From: Paguma larvata
Taxonomy: Eukaryota; Chordata; Mammalia; Carnivora; Viverridae
Direction of reading: 5' to 3'
Length of the DNA stretch: 64,000 nucleotides
NCBI GenBank assembly: GCA_030068075.1
Contig: CM057826.1
Coordinates: forward strand, 66,747,312 to 66,811,311
Position 1 is the first letter of the stretch; every line of letters begins with the position of its first letter. The notes beneath the pieces are model-generated. The model did no database searches and had not been told where the DNA came from. It saw only the letters and a program-made list of their open reading frames with translations. A program made the translations under genes and the position numbers. Below, piece by piece: positions 1-11,176 of this stretch.

Positions 1-3000
1 CTGTATCTCACCACATGCAGGGGAATGGAATGGCAAATACTGCTGACTGCCAAGAGGTTATGGAAATATTCCACTTATGTCTGCCGAGTAATCTTCCTTG
101 AAGGTCCAAAGTCAACCTTCTGAGTGTGTACCAGAGGTGTCTTACAAAGTCATACATAATATGAGACAGGCTAATTAAGGATAAAATGAGAACAGAGAGC
201 AGTTATAGGAAATCCAACTCCAGCAGGAAATAAAGAGGAGTAAATTTTCTTTGCTATCTGGAAAGCACAAGAGTGGGCACTTAGTCTGTGGAGATGTTGT
301 CTCCTAGAGCAAATACTATAGGAGACCAGGAAGAGCCAGGAGGCCGAGCCAGGGTTCTCCTTGTCCTGATGTGTTACCCTAGACATCATTTACTGCTTGT
401 AGCTATGATTACACAAAGTCAGGATTTATCCTTCATATAGGAAAGGAGTTAGAGAAACATTTGCGGTTTGTTTTTGTTTTGTACAGAAACTGTTCCCACT
501 GGGTCTGGCTAATACTGAGCCACAAATAACTAGCAACGTTTAGGAGGAGAAAACCTCTTTAAGCCCTAAGGTTTTCTTATATATCTGACTAAAACATGGT
601 ATAAAACCAACAATGGTAGGGTGGGGGGAAATAGTAAATGAAGCAGATATCTGATGTAATCAAATCATGTACCACTTAATCCATGCCCAATGGCTACAAC
701 TTTTGAATCTGAAATAACAGACGAGACAAAATTGGTTACCTTTAAGGAGTGATACTTCAAACTCCCTCCCTTCAAAAAAACAAAAACAAAAACAACCCAA
801 AAACCAAAAACCAAAGCAAAACAAAAAAACAAACAACAATAAAAAAAAACCCACCCAGAAATGGTTTGTATTAAAAAGCATGTTAGAAACCTATTTTCTG
901 AAAAAGCCAGAAGTCATCAACTGCTTTAAAACAATGTATGTGAGTGTTTTAATGGAAGGAAAGTAGGAATGCATATTTCTCGTTGGAAATTTTTACACAC
1001 AACAGAAATAGAACTGTAAACTGTCTTGTAGAGTGGACCAGGACACTGAGGTTGGGCAAGGTGGACTGTCTTTGGCAACAGAGCTGAAACCTTGGGGACC
1101 AGTTTCTACTGGGCAACACCAAAGCCACTACTGAGCTGAAGTGACGGGTTCAGAGATTAGCCAAAAGAGATGACGAGCCAGACTCTTCCACAATGCTGCT
1201 GCTTATTCCCACTTCAGAATCTACCTTATTTTTCCTTTGAATAAAGTATATGTAAATACAAAAACCTTCCTAAATTTCTCATTTTCAGGCACACCCTTGA
1301 TTTCACTCCTAGTTTTCCACTGGTCTCTCTTCCCTTCATCACCTTCTCCATCAAACTTTGTACCCATCAACTGGGGAGTTCTCTGCCCATTATTATTGAG
1401 GCACTTATTTCTAAAAGCACAGCTCCCAGAGGAAGCCCCAGCTGCAAAACTGAAAATTAGTCCTATATATTAAACTGTGGTTTTTCTCTTCCTTGGAAAA
1501 ATTGTTCAGTGTCACAGACTTCTGGGAGGGTGGAAACAAAAGCATTGCTTCTGTGAATGCAGTAACAGACCAGGCTGGAGGGCAGGTTAGAGTATAATTT
1601 ATGCCTTTTTGGCTTAGGGCTGGTCCAAGGCCGTATGGGTATACATGGTGAGAGCCAAAGGACTCCCTGTTCCTAAAATCGCCCTCCTGCTGCCTGCCGG
1701 GGCACAGAATCCTCAGTATTTGTGTGTCTTCATTTACTTAAAGCCACCACTAAAATGCAAATTTGTTACCTGTGGGGAAGGGGGCACATATTACCTGAGT
1801 CACATTTAGTATAAATTATTTGAACACATAAATATGTATAAAGACATACAAAGTCTTAAGGGAATGGGATGATAGGGCAGGTGTGTGAGAAGAGGGGGAA
1901 AGGGAAAATGGATCAGCACAGGGAACTGGCAAAGAGCAGGCCTGGGCAAGGCACACGGTGAGTGGGCTCTTGTGGGAGAAGTCACCGGGTGAATATGTAA
2001 AGGTGTGCTGTGGCATTGGGAGGGCGGCGATGCAAGTTTAACTTCTAAAAGTTTGTGTCGGGCTAGCTCCAGTGTATTTACTCTCAACCCGGTTACCTTC
2101 TTCTCAACGCTGGGGGCTTGATCTATTTATACAGGAGAAATGCTCCACGGGGCTGCACCTGTGGAGAAACTGAGGCCTTTGGTGATTTCCTCTAATGACG
2201 CTGCTTCCCGACAGCTGGGACAAAGGCAACCAAGGCCTCGCCTGGCACAGCTGACTGATGGAGAGCCAGTTATGACAGCTACCATAAGTCATCTATCTTT
2301 ACTTAAAACGGGCATGTTGAGCACATACACAAGCACTTACTTCTTCTTTTGGCTCTTTCATCCCTGGGGCAAATTCCCTATAAGAAAATTCTTTTTGGCA
2401 ATGCACATATACCACTCCGTATATTCTTGTATTTAGCTTAAAAATCAAATTCCTAGGCAGTTCGCTAAGACAAAGGGACTCCTATGAAATCTGGATATTG
2501 ACAAAAAATTCAGAACCAAACACATATCATGATAACACTTGCTTCAGTCCTAAATTTACCTGAGAACCCAAGGGAAACTTTCCTGGTATTGAACTACTGT
2601 CATTAGCCTGGATGGTTTATAGTTTTATGAAATGTGTGCTCTCTTTGTATAGTCCGATGTAAATCGCCCTCAGTCACTGCTGTCTGCTCTCACCTGTGGG
2701 CCACATGGTGCAGTGAGACACCAAATCCCTAGAGACTAGCTTTGGGTACACAGTTTAAATAAATCTTGATCTAATGCTAAATCTCATAAGAAATAAGGAA
2801 TCTGCTTGAGGCTAATGGGGGACAGATGAGGACAAATTAAAAAATATTGATGGAAAGTAAATGTTTAAATCTCTAAAGAGGTTCAAAGAAATATACCAAA
2901 TCCTAACGGGTAATTTAACAACAAAGCTGAATTCTGTCTCAAGCATGCACATTAAAAGGCCAGTAGCTATCTGAGGCTGAGATAAGATGTGTTGTGAGGA

Positions 3001-3230
3001 CTGACTTCTGAAGTTAGCCCCAACTCTAATGGCAAGAGCCGCTACTCCTAAAACAAGGGAGATTTTTTAAATGCCCACCACTCCTACTCTGAGAGTATGA
3101 GAAGTAAAAATGGAAGCCACTTGCCTGAGTGACAAGTGAGATCACTTAAAATATTACACTCAGAATGGGATAAGTTACTTGAAGCAACAGATAGAAAAAA
3201 GTGACAAAACCACTCCTTACTCAACAGCCA
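1..3230. other. unique sequence, no gene recognised
   Basis: I see no repeat family or gene I can name here apart from the A/C-only tract listed separately. Around 1870-2290 the DNA is richer in G and C than its surroundings. Around 2150-2290 there are faint resemblances to an antisense MIR (a GAAACTGAGG-like start and a CACAGCTGACTGATGGAGAGCCAG-like core), too weak to call. The short open frames here lack splice signals or any recognisable protein family. Confidence 0.5.
771..851. repeat. A/C-only low-complexity tract
   Basis: About 80 bases consist almost only of A and C, in irregular CAAAA, AACC and AAAAAC units, with one G and one T. The complementary strand is a T/G tract, which is why a low-complexity Phe/Leu/Cys-rich open frame appears on the minus strand. 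It may be the decayed A-rich tail of an old retroposon whose body is no longer visible. Confidence 0.7.
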
Positions 3231-3285
3231 CCATAATAGCCATCATTTACTGAGGGCTTTCTGTGTGTCAGGCACTTTTTTTTAC
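3231..3285 (-). mobile_element. MIR or L2 3' end fragment (antisense)
   Basis: The segment reads CATCATTTACTGAGGGCTTT then TGTGTGTCAGGCACT. This matches the antisense of the shared MIR/L2 3' end (ATTTATTGAGC, CTATGTGCCAGGCACT). It is too short to assign to one family. Confidence 0.5.
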
Positions 3286-3399
3286 ATGTTTTTCACATAG
3301 CCCATTTTCTGTCAATACAGAACTTCGTGCATACTAATCTGAACATTAAATACATCTCACATTTTTCTAGAAGCAACAGTGCAAACATTTCCACTGTTG

Positions 3400-3510
3400 A
3401 GAGTTCTGGACTAGAAATCAGGAGGCCAGAATTCTGAACAGCGTTTTCCTTAACAAGTTGTGTGAGTACATCACAATATTTTCCTGGACCTCGGAAATGA
3501 GAGCACCAGT
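3400..3510 (+). mobile_element. Possible MIR core (diverged)
   Basis: The order of motifs fits the MIR core: GGACTAGAAATCAGGAGGCC, then a TTAACAAGTTGTGTGAGTAC block like the MIR CTAGCTGTGTGACC block, then a CTGGACCTCGGAAATGAGA block like the CCTCAGTTTCCTC region. Divergence is high, so this is a tentative call. Confidence 0.4.
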
Positions 3511-4124
3511 TCTTGACTTTTCTGAGCATGAAGGCTCCTATATAATATTAATTTTATGATTTCTTTGAACCACATTCACTCTAAGAGTTACATGTTTTAG
3601 AATGGCTGACAGAAGAAATACAACCTGATAAAAAGCTGCTAAGGATTCAACAAAGTTCGGAAATGAATTTTTATTTTATTATATCACAATAGTAAAATAG
3701 TACTGTGCATATGCACACACATACAACATATTATTCTGTCTCAAAAGCTTGATGTGCATTTGCAACACTTGGAGTAAGCTGGAGGAACCAGGGGACCATG
3801 ATCTATTGGTTAGTAGCCATATATAAACTCTAACATTGTGTTAAGCTCTAGGTTAAAGGCATTTTCTTCCTGTAACTGGCTGGATAAATCTAGACACACA
3901 GTGGTACTAAATAGTCCTGGTGAAGACTTTTCCACCTTTCCAGTGCAACAATGAGTGTTAACAGTTGATGAATGGAAGTAAAGCAAGGAGTGGAAGTTAC
4001 ACGAGTGCCACTCCATATGGCCAAGAGTCCCACCCACCCCAGGATCGGAGTATCACAATGTAGGCATCCTCCCGCTTGCCTCTGCTGAGCAAACAAGTGT
4101 ACAACCAAGCACTTTCCAATGCTG
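3511..4124. other. unique AT-rich sequence, nothing recognised
   Basis: Two overlapping minus-strand open frames of 72-75 codons (3810-4108) occur here, with no splice signals, homology or repeat identity that I recognise. I treat them as chance frames. Confidence 0.5.
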
Positions 4125-4330
4125 TATGAATAACAGTAACTATTAGGAACTTATTAGGTGTCAGGTGCTTTACTGGTTACCCCTAATCTCTATTTGAGTG
4201 TAGATATCTATTACATAGCTAAAGAAACTGAGGCTCAGAGATTAAGTAACTTGGCCAAGAACACAGAGATGATTAAGTGGCTGAGTGTAGACTCTCTCAC
4301 TCCAAAGACCAAGTTCTTTTAGTATTTTAC
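4125..4330 (-). mobile_element. MIR SINE (antisense)
   Basis: In order along the plus strand are a TTATTAGGTGTCAGGTGCTT block, then AAACTGAGGCTCAGAG, ATTAAGTAACTTGGCC, ATGATTAAGTGGCTGAG and CTCTCACTCC. These are the antisense of the MIR 3' end, core and 5' tRNA-like half in the correct order. The sense strand is minus. This is an old, mammal-wide element without visible target duplications. Confidence 0.8.
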
Positions 4331-4623
4331 AAAGCTGAGTGTTCCTTTGGTTTCTTTGAAATATTGTTAATTTTATCTTGATAAAAGTAATACTCTTCAA
4401 TACCTGGTACAAAAGATTCCATTTTGTTCCTGAGATGTGATTTCTTTCCCATATAAGTTTTGTAGAATAGAGTCCCTGACTCAATGCTTAGGCTCTGGAA
4501 TACAGAATACTTTGAGAGGACTAAATACGCAGTATTTTCCCATTCTGTATCAAGGCACGTAACAGTTACTCCACCATCTTTTTGTGATAGTTTGTACTTC
4601 CATGATGTGATATCCATACTCAC

Positions 4624-4734
4624 ACTAGGGCTCAAATTAAGATCTAAAAGACACATAAAGGAGCAGAGCGACTGTGTAATCTGCGATGCACAAGGTGCCA
4701 TAACGAGCGTCGGGATCATTTCCATTTTTATCGT
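4624..4734 (-). other. CpG-dense exon-like segment (minus strand)
   Basis: On the minus strand a run ending TATTTTGCAG precedes position 4734 and a perfect GTGAGT follows position 4624. The enclosed 111 bp are a multiple of three and are open from the first base. They contain six CpG dinucleotides, in a window where CpG is otherwise rare. A second frame is open for most of the segment but stops at 4637-4639. The surrounding minus strand is unusually open: an 87-codon frame at 4822-5085 and a 137-codon frame that runs through this segment to 4327. I do not recognise any encoded family. It could be an exon of a minus-strand gene or lncRNA, a pseudogene remnant, or chance. Confidence 0.25.
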
Positions 4735-5778
4735 CTGCAAAATATTCAGCTACTGATGAACACACACACTCTAATGATGGTGGAAGGGACCCAGATGTAG
4801 ATACTGAGTGATCTGCTGTGATTAACTCTTTGTAGGATCAGCCTCTCTGTGCAGTGGATGGCACTGATTCTGCGACTTGCTGAGAAGGCCAGTAGTGGAA
4901 GACACCCGCCAAATGCCTCCACTTCCCCAACCAGACAGAGCTACTGGCCAGCTTGCACTTTTGCCTCGGATTTGGTGAACCCTGATGGGCTTTAGGCTGT
5001 GCTGCAGAGGCGGGAAGATCACCTCAGCCAGTGCAGTAACAGAGTACTCTGAGCCCCTACGTGCAGGGGGGAAACATCCCATCACAGTTTCTATGGCAGC
5101 AGTATCCTGTTAATGGAAACCACTTTTCAGTATTGACAGAGTTCAAGAGAAGTAATGGCTTCCTTTCATGTACCTCAACAGTTCTTTCCTTGCCTTCCAT
5201 TTACATTCGTTTAAAATGAAATTTTCATTATTCCCATTTCAATTTCTAATGTTGTTTTCTGTGTTTATGAAGTGATATCCCAGGTGACTTTATAATAAAT
5301 TTCCCTTCAGTCCTATGATTGCTTTCAGTGTATGAAATCCAAATAGGAGAGTCTAAGTTATGAATACAAGTCTATTGTATAGTAATTCATTTTTATCTTG
5401 AAACAAATATCTGAAATTCAATTTCTTTTCTGTCTCTCTATATTTTCTTCCCAAAGTCAGGAGAGCTTGCTTTATCTTCATTCACTTTTAATTCTGCATT
5501 CCATTTGATAATATAATACCATAAAAATAAGGTCTTAAGACTTCATATATAAAGTTGTTTTACCCTTCTTATAATTCTACAAGGTAAACGTTTTAAAAAA
5601 TATTCACCAAATGTCCTTCTATAATTAGTTGTTATTCACTCTGTGATTCTTTGAAGCAATTCACACAAAATCTGCATTTTGTATTCATGAAGGATTACTT
5701 GTCTGAGCAAATAGTAACTTTGCATATACATGTGTCCTTTTGGTCTCTTAATGAGATTTTTCTTTTACCAATTTGCAG
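4735..5778. other. unique sequence; GC-richer block 4820-5100
   Basis: The block 4820-5100 has higher GC than its flanks and retains five CpGs. It holds an 87-codon minus-strand open frame (4822-5085) that I cannot assign. From 5100 to 5778 the sequence is AT-rich and I recognise nothing until the acceptor-like tract just before 5779. Confidence 0.4.
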
Positions 5779-5970
5779 ACCACAGTTACATAAAACAAAA
5801 GTGTCTGAAAGACTCAAAGTGGGCAAAATAACATATAAATGTAAAGCCTGTTCACCAAAAATTACAAAAAATTTTGACGAATTTATAGTGATCTCCAAAC
5901 CACCAGAGGAAAAAGGGACGGCTGCTTACCAGCATTCAGAGCCAGCGTGCAGCGACAGCCGTGAATCCAA
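5779..5970 (+). CDS. Candidate internal exon, unknown protein
   Basis: A pyrimidine-rich run ending CCAATTTGCAG (AG at 5777-5778) precedes the segment and a near-consensus donor GTGAGTATC begins at 5971. The length is 192 bp (64 codons), and only one of the three plus frames is open throughout. In that frame the exon starts at the third base of a codon and ends after the second base, a symmetric phase 2-2 exon that could be skipped without a frameshift. The peptide is basic in its first half and has a close cysteine pair (YKCKAC). The second half holds a FDEFIVISKPPEE segment and a Ser/Glu-rich end. Five CpGs are kept, mostly near the 3' end. I do not recognise the family and see no partner exon in this window. 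The chance of a 63-codon open frame in AT-rich DNA is not negligible, so a noncoding exon or chance remain possible. Confidence 0.35.
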
Positions 5971-6597
5971 GTGAGTATCTCAGTGTCTTGGAGAAATTAC
6001 ATAGGAATTGTTACCTGTGTGGGAACTTAACTGGGAAACAGGATTTTAAATTCCATGAAATGTCAAATTGTCATTTTAGTGTCATTGATTGAATCTGAGC
6101 TGATATTAAGCAATGGATGCACCGTTTAGATTATTCAGAGTATTTTTAAAGCAAAGTAATGAGAGGCTTGACACCCTCCTTACTAAGACCTTGTTGTTCT
6201 GGCACAGGGAGTCATTCTTCTGAATACATGCTACAAGATAATACCTAACTCAGAATGTGAGGCCCAACGTATTTGATAATAATGATGGTAGGAAAAAAGA
6301 AATGAAATCATTTCTGGTTATTTGATCTGGGCACTGATTAAGGAAACACTGATAAGTCTCTATTACACAGAGAAGTTTCTCTGTTCTAAGAACACAGTCT
6401 TTCAGGGCTGCTGTTGGGCATGCAAAAAAAAACCTTAATATTTTCTACCAAGAGATATACTTGTAATTTATTTTATGCTTTTAGAAGTACTGTTCCATTG
6501 ATCTTATAATTATAGAATCTAGCTACTACTAATAAACAAGGATATACAAATATCCATCCATCGATATCTATGTACATAACGACCCATCAGTCTATCA
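5971..6597. other. unique AT-rich sequence, nothing recognised
   Basis: This lies downstream of the candidate exon. I see no repeat family, RNA gene or further exon-like segment. A run of TATC/CATC-like words near 6540-6600 is mildly repetitive. Confidence 0.5.
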
Positions 6598-6760
6598 TTG
6601 GATCAAGTTTCCTTTAATAAGGCCTTGCTGGATACCAGGGCCCTTGCGGTGTGCAAAGATAACCTAATTCCTGTCCTCACACATTTCAATTTTACAGGAA
6701 GAGACAGCTATGTAAGTATATAACTACAATACTGGAGATTACAAGTTTAAAGGTTAGGAG
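6598..6760 (-). mobile_element. L2 3' end fragment (antisense)
   Basis: The blocks CAAAGATAACC, TTCCTGTCCTCACAC and ACAGGAAGAGACAGCTATGTAAG follow the antisense L2 3' order (GATACAAAGATGAATAAGA, TCCCTGCCCTCA, GGGGAGACAGACATGTAAAC). The copy is strongly diverged. Confidence 0.6.
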
Positions 6761-6829
6761 CAAGCTCTCAGAGACATGTGTGGTATGAAAAATATGACGT
6801 CTCCACCCTTGTGTCTAGGCTAAGCTGTT

Positions 6830-7245
6830 ACTTCAACAAGCAGAATGTAACATAAATAATATTATGAACTTCGTGAGCATAGGACTCCAGAGACTTTCAG
6901 CTTCTGCTTCTGTGTTCCTGGAACACCCCTGATACCATGTCAAGAAGCCTGGGTGAGAAACGAGGTGTGTGTGTATGTGTGGCAAAGGGCAGCCTACAGT
7001 CCATTGGAAGGCTCTAGCCATATGAGTGAGGCCAAACTAAACCCTCCAGCCCTAGTCTAGCTACTGGAAATCTGAAGCCACATAAGTGACCCCATGGGAG
7101 AAGAGCTGAAAGCCATTAGGCTGAGTCCAGCCCAAACGGATGACCCAAAGTGATGAAACAAAAAGAAAGAAATGTTTTCTTCTTTTAAGTCACTGTATTT
7201 GGGGTGGTGTTTTTAGAAAGCAACAAATAATTGATACAGCATATT
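6830..7245 (+). mobile_element. LTR-like ancient repeat, family uncertain
   Basis: The 3' part reads TATGAGTGAGGCCA, CCTCCAGCCCTAGTC, GAAGCCACATAAGTGA, GAGTCCAGCCCAAA, then TTTTAAGTCACTGTATTT and GATACAGC. That order matches a common mammalian LTR-like element ending TTAAGCCACTAAGTTTTGGGG and CTGATACA. I believe it belongs to or near the ERVL-MaLR group, but I cannot name the subfamily. No coding potential is present. Confidence 0.5.
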
Positions 7246-7917
7246 AGTAACAGTGAGAATGATAGCTCGACAGCAAGGATAGGCAGGGCAGAGTTGGGGG
7301 TAAGAGATCAAAGAAAACCATCGCTGTTCATGAAAGATCACCTGCTTCTTTCTCATCCATCCCTAAGGAAAACTGTGGCAGGCACCTTCTTAATGATGTA
7401 ATGATTTCTCCTGGCTTAGCTTCTGATCTTCAATTTTGAATTTGTTTTCTCATCTAGTGTTTTATGAACAGAGTTTTCCCTTTTTCCAGCTTTTTTGAAC
7501 TAGTGATTTCCAGGCTATTGACTGCTATCTCTTCTAAATGTTGATTCTTGGGATATCTTTGTGTCCAGCCAAAGTCATTCCCAGAGGGCTCTACCTGGCC
7601 CCCAAGCTTGTGCACTACCACTTCTCACCAGATAAGAAAAGAATAATAAATTTTAAACAACTGGCATATGGAATCTAGTTAATTTAGAGGTAAACCTCCC
7701 TAAGATGCTTTTAGGGAATTTTGATACCAGATTAGAACAAATCACAGTAAGTGATACGGATAATGATGGCTCTGAGTCATCAATAAAGGTAAACTATTGT
7801 GAGAGTATACTTGGTGGCAGCAAGCAGGAAAATGTGGTAGGTAGTTTATTGTTATTTCCCATGAAAATATTTAAAATTGAGGGGGAGAAGGCCCACATAA
7901 AAACTGATCTGATTGCT
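7246..7917. other. unique sequence, nothing recognised
   Basis: No repeat or gene is recognised. The plus-strand 109-codon open frame starting at 7705 runs into the following L2 and is best explained as chance plus repeat. Confidence 0.5.
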
Positions 7918-8060
7918 TCAAAAAATATCCATTTAGCACTTACTGTTTGCCAGGCACTGTCCAAGACAAACAATCGACAAAACAGACAAGAATTCATGTC
8001 CTCGGGGGATGTACATTCCTCTGGCATGAACTAGTTAAATGATGCATTATCAAATACGAT
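7918..8060 (-). mobile_element. L2 3' end (antisense)
   Basis: CATTTAGCACTTACTGTTTGCCAGGCACTGTCC is followed by ACAAAACAGACAAGAATTC, TGTCCTCGGGG and TGTACATTCCTCTGGCATG. This is the antisense L2 3' end in the correct order (GAGCACCTACTATGTGCCAGGCAC, GAACAAAACAGACAAAAATCC, TGCCCTCATGG, CTTACATTCTAGTGG). Confidence 0.75.
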
Positions 8061-9904
8061 CCACCTAAAGACTTACTCGAGGACATATTCCATATAATGG
8101 AAAATGGGAATCCATAAAATGGGAAGAAGTGGAGAGCAAAGAAATGAGTGACACAATTATGTCTAAATAATTGTCATAATATTTTTAAAAATGAAGACAA
8201 AATCATAGATGGCTTCGACCTGCTTAGTGGAAGGAAGGAGAAAGGTAGAGGGAAAAACATGCTCAAGTCCTCATGAAGCTCACACTAGGAGAGAACAGGA
8301 TTAGGATGGAAGGAGCTTGTGCTAGCACACAAAAAGCAGGTACTTCAAATCACGGCCAGAAAGTAGAATTTAGGGAAAAAGAGCATCAATTAGATAAAGG
8401 AAACTATTCTATATGCCTAAAAAGCGTAACTCACCAAAAAGATACATGTTAATGATACTAAATGGAAAATATAGCAAACAGTGATAATGGAATTTAGACA
8501 CATTGTAAGTTAAGGGCAAGAACAAAAGCACAATTTAAGAGAGATGTAGAACCAATCCGAAGGGGGTGATGTATAAAACACGTAATAGACGGGATGTCAG
8601 TAATACCAGTAGAGATGGAGTGAGAAAGTAGCAGCAGCGAATATCAAACAGGGACCAGAGGACCTGCTTTCTACACAAACAGCAAGTTAACAAACACTAA
8701 TAAAGGAAAATGGAGGCCACCTTTGAGTATTTTAATAATACTATCACTAATGGAAGAGAAGGTCATTCAGATTCGACCCATGTGGAAACAATCAGAGTAA
8801 TTATGGAATCCCACACTATAGCAGTATGTGGTCTGATTATTAAACAGGCGCGATTTCATTTTGTGTAGAAATTGTGCCAGCTTCACTGCTTGGTTTATTT
8901 AAAGCAAGGGTGATCCAGGCCTCTGGGAGCACCTTATTGGCAGCAAATGTGTCTTTGAGAAAGGGTGGGCAAATCTTTCTACTACTAGGCCTTTCCAGCT
9001 GTAATCTCAGAGCCAATTATTTCTTTAACGCTAACTAGTTTAGATTTTTTGCACTTCAGTTATCTTGCTGATTCTTTTAATACACCACTAGGCAAAAGAA
9101 CCATCATGCAGACAAGGAATCTGTTTTATTTTCTGAATGTTTCTATAGACTATTAAGTATAGAACAGACATGTCTCAGCAAACTGCCATATGCTAAACAA
9201 TGACGTTATTGTCTAAAACCGCTATCAGGCACCCCAACTATTCTATAGAAGTTTTCTTCATCTTCTCATCCTATTCATGTCCTATTATCAAAGGATATAC
9301 TAAGAAGTAACGTTTAAAATGAATGTTGAGTATTTTCCTTAAAATAAAGTTGAATTGTTCATACTAAACATCATTTTATTCTTGTTTGATCATAGTGGAA
9401 GACCACCTGGTCTTTTTTATACCAATATCCCATTTTTTCTTCTCTAAAAATTGCCTCATCAAAGTTTTTCCCGACAATAACAAAGAATTCCACTCATGCT
9501 AAACTAATAATGGTTCAGGAAGATGATTTATCAAAAAGAAAAGTCTTCCTGTTTTAAAAGATATATGGCAGAAAGGTAAAGCCCAAACTCAAAGAATCAT
9601 CATTTATTAAAAACTCAAAAAAAAAAAAAACCCACAAAAAAGAAAACAACTCCAGAGTATCTACGAGTGGGTTTAGTAAGAGCCAACAGTATTCAAGAGA
9701 GTGATAGTCACTGGATAATTGGACATTTTTAGTTGATAGTGTGATTATAAGCAAGAAAAACAAACAATTCTGAAGAAAGTGGGTCTAAATTATATAGCAC
9801 ATGAGATAGCAAAATTCCTGTGCATAAGAATTTTTAGGATGTTAGCCTATAAGGAGATGACAGAAACTCTTCCACTGGGAATGTTCAAGGAAGGGTAAGA
9901 TCAC
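8061..9904. other. mostly unique sequence
   Basis: A short L2-like word pair (AGTCCTCATGAAGCTCACACTAGG, antisense) lies at 8262-8290. The stretch from about 8380 to 8520 has vague similarity to L1 ORF2, which I do not call. At 9606-9625 there is an A-rich run. No gene, RNA or structured repeat is recognised. Confidence 0.4.
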
Positions 9905-10080
9905 TGATTCAACAAACATTTTCTGGACACCTAATTTGTAGCAAACATAGACATTGGTAGAGAAGACCAGGCTCCTATTCTTAAGGAGTTTACACTGTGG
10001 TAGTAAAAAGTGATCTCGCAGGAGAAATAATAGAGATGTGCAGAGGGCATGATGGGCACCAGGGGAAGTATGTGGGGAAA
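9905..10080 (-). mobile_element. L2 3' end (antisense)
   Basis: ATTCAACAAACATTTTCTGGACACC is followed by AGAGAAGACCAGGCTCC, TCTTAAGGAGTTTACACTGTGG and later AGAGATGTGCAGAGGGCATGATGGG. This matches the antisense L2 3' end and its inner 3' UTR. Confidence 0.65.
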
Positions 10081-10089
10081 GATGATCAG

Positions 10090-10336
10090 AAATGCTTCAT
10101 GTCTGGGGCGCCTGGGTGGCTCAGTCAGTTAAGCATCTAACTTCAGTTCAGGTCATGAACTCAAGGTTTGTGAGTTCGAGCCCCATATCGGGCTCTGTGC
10201 TCAGAGCCTAGAATCTGCCTTGGATTCTGTGTCTCTGTCTCTCTCTGCTCCTCCTTCACTCAAGCTGTCTCTCTCTCTCTCTCTCTCTTAAAAGTAAATA
10301 AACTTCAAAAAAAATTAAAAAAATGCTTCATGCCTG
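10090..10336 (+). mobile_element. Feline-type tRNA-derived SINE with target duplications
   Basis: The element body spans about 10106-10320. It starts GGGCGCCTGGGTGGCTCAG, carries a pol III B-box-like GTTCGAGCCCC, a CT-rich region and an A-rich tail with AAGTAAATAAAC. It is flanked by a 16-bp target duplication, AAATGCTTCATG(T/C)CTG, at 10090-10105 and 10321-10336 with one mismatch. The good duplication shows a clean L1-mediated insertion that is fairly recent compared with the MIR/L2 background. Confidence 0.95.
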
Positions 10337-10904
10337 AGGAAAACCTTGCTAAATAATTACTCGTTTTCTTGAGTAATTATCCACAAATGGAAACTACGTT
10401 TGCAATGACCTATGGAAAAAAAATTCTCAATCTTATCCTTTTAGAAAGGATTGACTCAGTAACTCTTCCAGTGTTATCAAATTAACACTATTTTCTAAAC
10501 GTTCACACTAAGGTCTAGTCAAATTTAAATGTTTGTTGTTTGAAGCCCTATGCATGTCTGAACTTTCACATATATCACCAGGCACAAAAATAAAACATTT
10601 GCCACATTTTCTACAGGATGGTATGAAAAAGGTATATATAGGACGCCCAAAGAAATATTCTTAGAAATTCTATGGAAATATAAAAGGATAAGAAACAGAC
10701 AATTTAAGACAGGGATTTCCAGTGAATTTTGACTTTCAGTAAGAGTTGGGATAGGACTGGAACTGGGAGTTCCCCAAAAAGGCAGAGGAACATATTCTGA
10801 ACAGAAGGTGCAAAATTAAGGCAGGTAAGTAAGCAAAGAACAAAATGGAAGAGAAAGGATCTCAAATCAGCAAGGTCAAGAGGTAGGTACTATGTAAGTC
10901 TTAG
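10337..10904. other. unique sequence with a perfect short hairpin
   Basis: Apart from a 10-bp inverted repeat at 10353-10380 (reported as a finding) I recognise nothing before the L1 homology begins near 10905. Confidence 0.5.
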
Positions 10905-11176
10905 ATCTGGAAACCAGAACTAAACTATAAGACCTTAGAAACAAAAGCTTAGGAGAAAATCTTCCTGATCTTGGTTATAAAGGAGTTCTTAGATAAGTTA
11001 ACAAAAGCATGATCCATAAAACAAAAGTTTAGACTTCATTAGAAACTCCTCTTGAGGAAAAAAAAAAGACAAACTACAGATTGAGAAAAAAATATTTGCA
11101 AAATATCTGATAGAGGACTTGTATTTAAAAAGAATGTAACAAGGGGTGCTTGGGTGGCTCAGTCAGGTAAGCATCC

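Noticed and set aside
660..881. Minus-strand 73-codon frame rich in Phe, Leu and Cys
   Set aside because: It is the complement of the A/C-only low-complexity tract.
4327..4740. 137-codon minus-strand open frame as a complete gene
   Set aside because: It has no usable ATG at its start (the assigned start is a TTG), its downstream end overlaps the antisense MIR, and it has no recognised family. Only the CpG-dense part with splice-like borders was kept as a finding.
10106..10200. tRNA gene (A-box and B-box like sequences)
   Set aside because: These belong to the tRNA-derived head of the SINE. All fifteen copies carry them, and none can fold as an intact tRNA.
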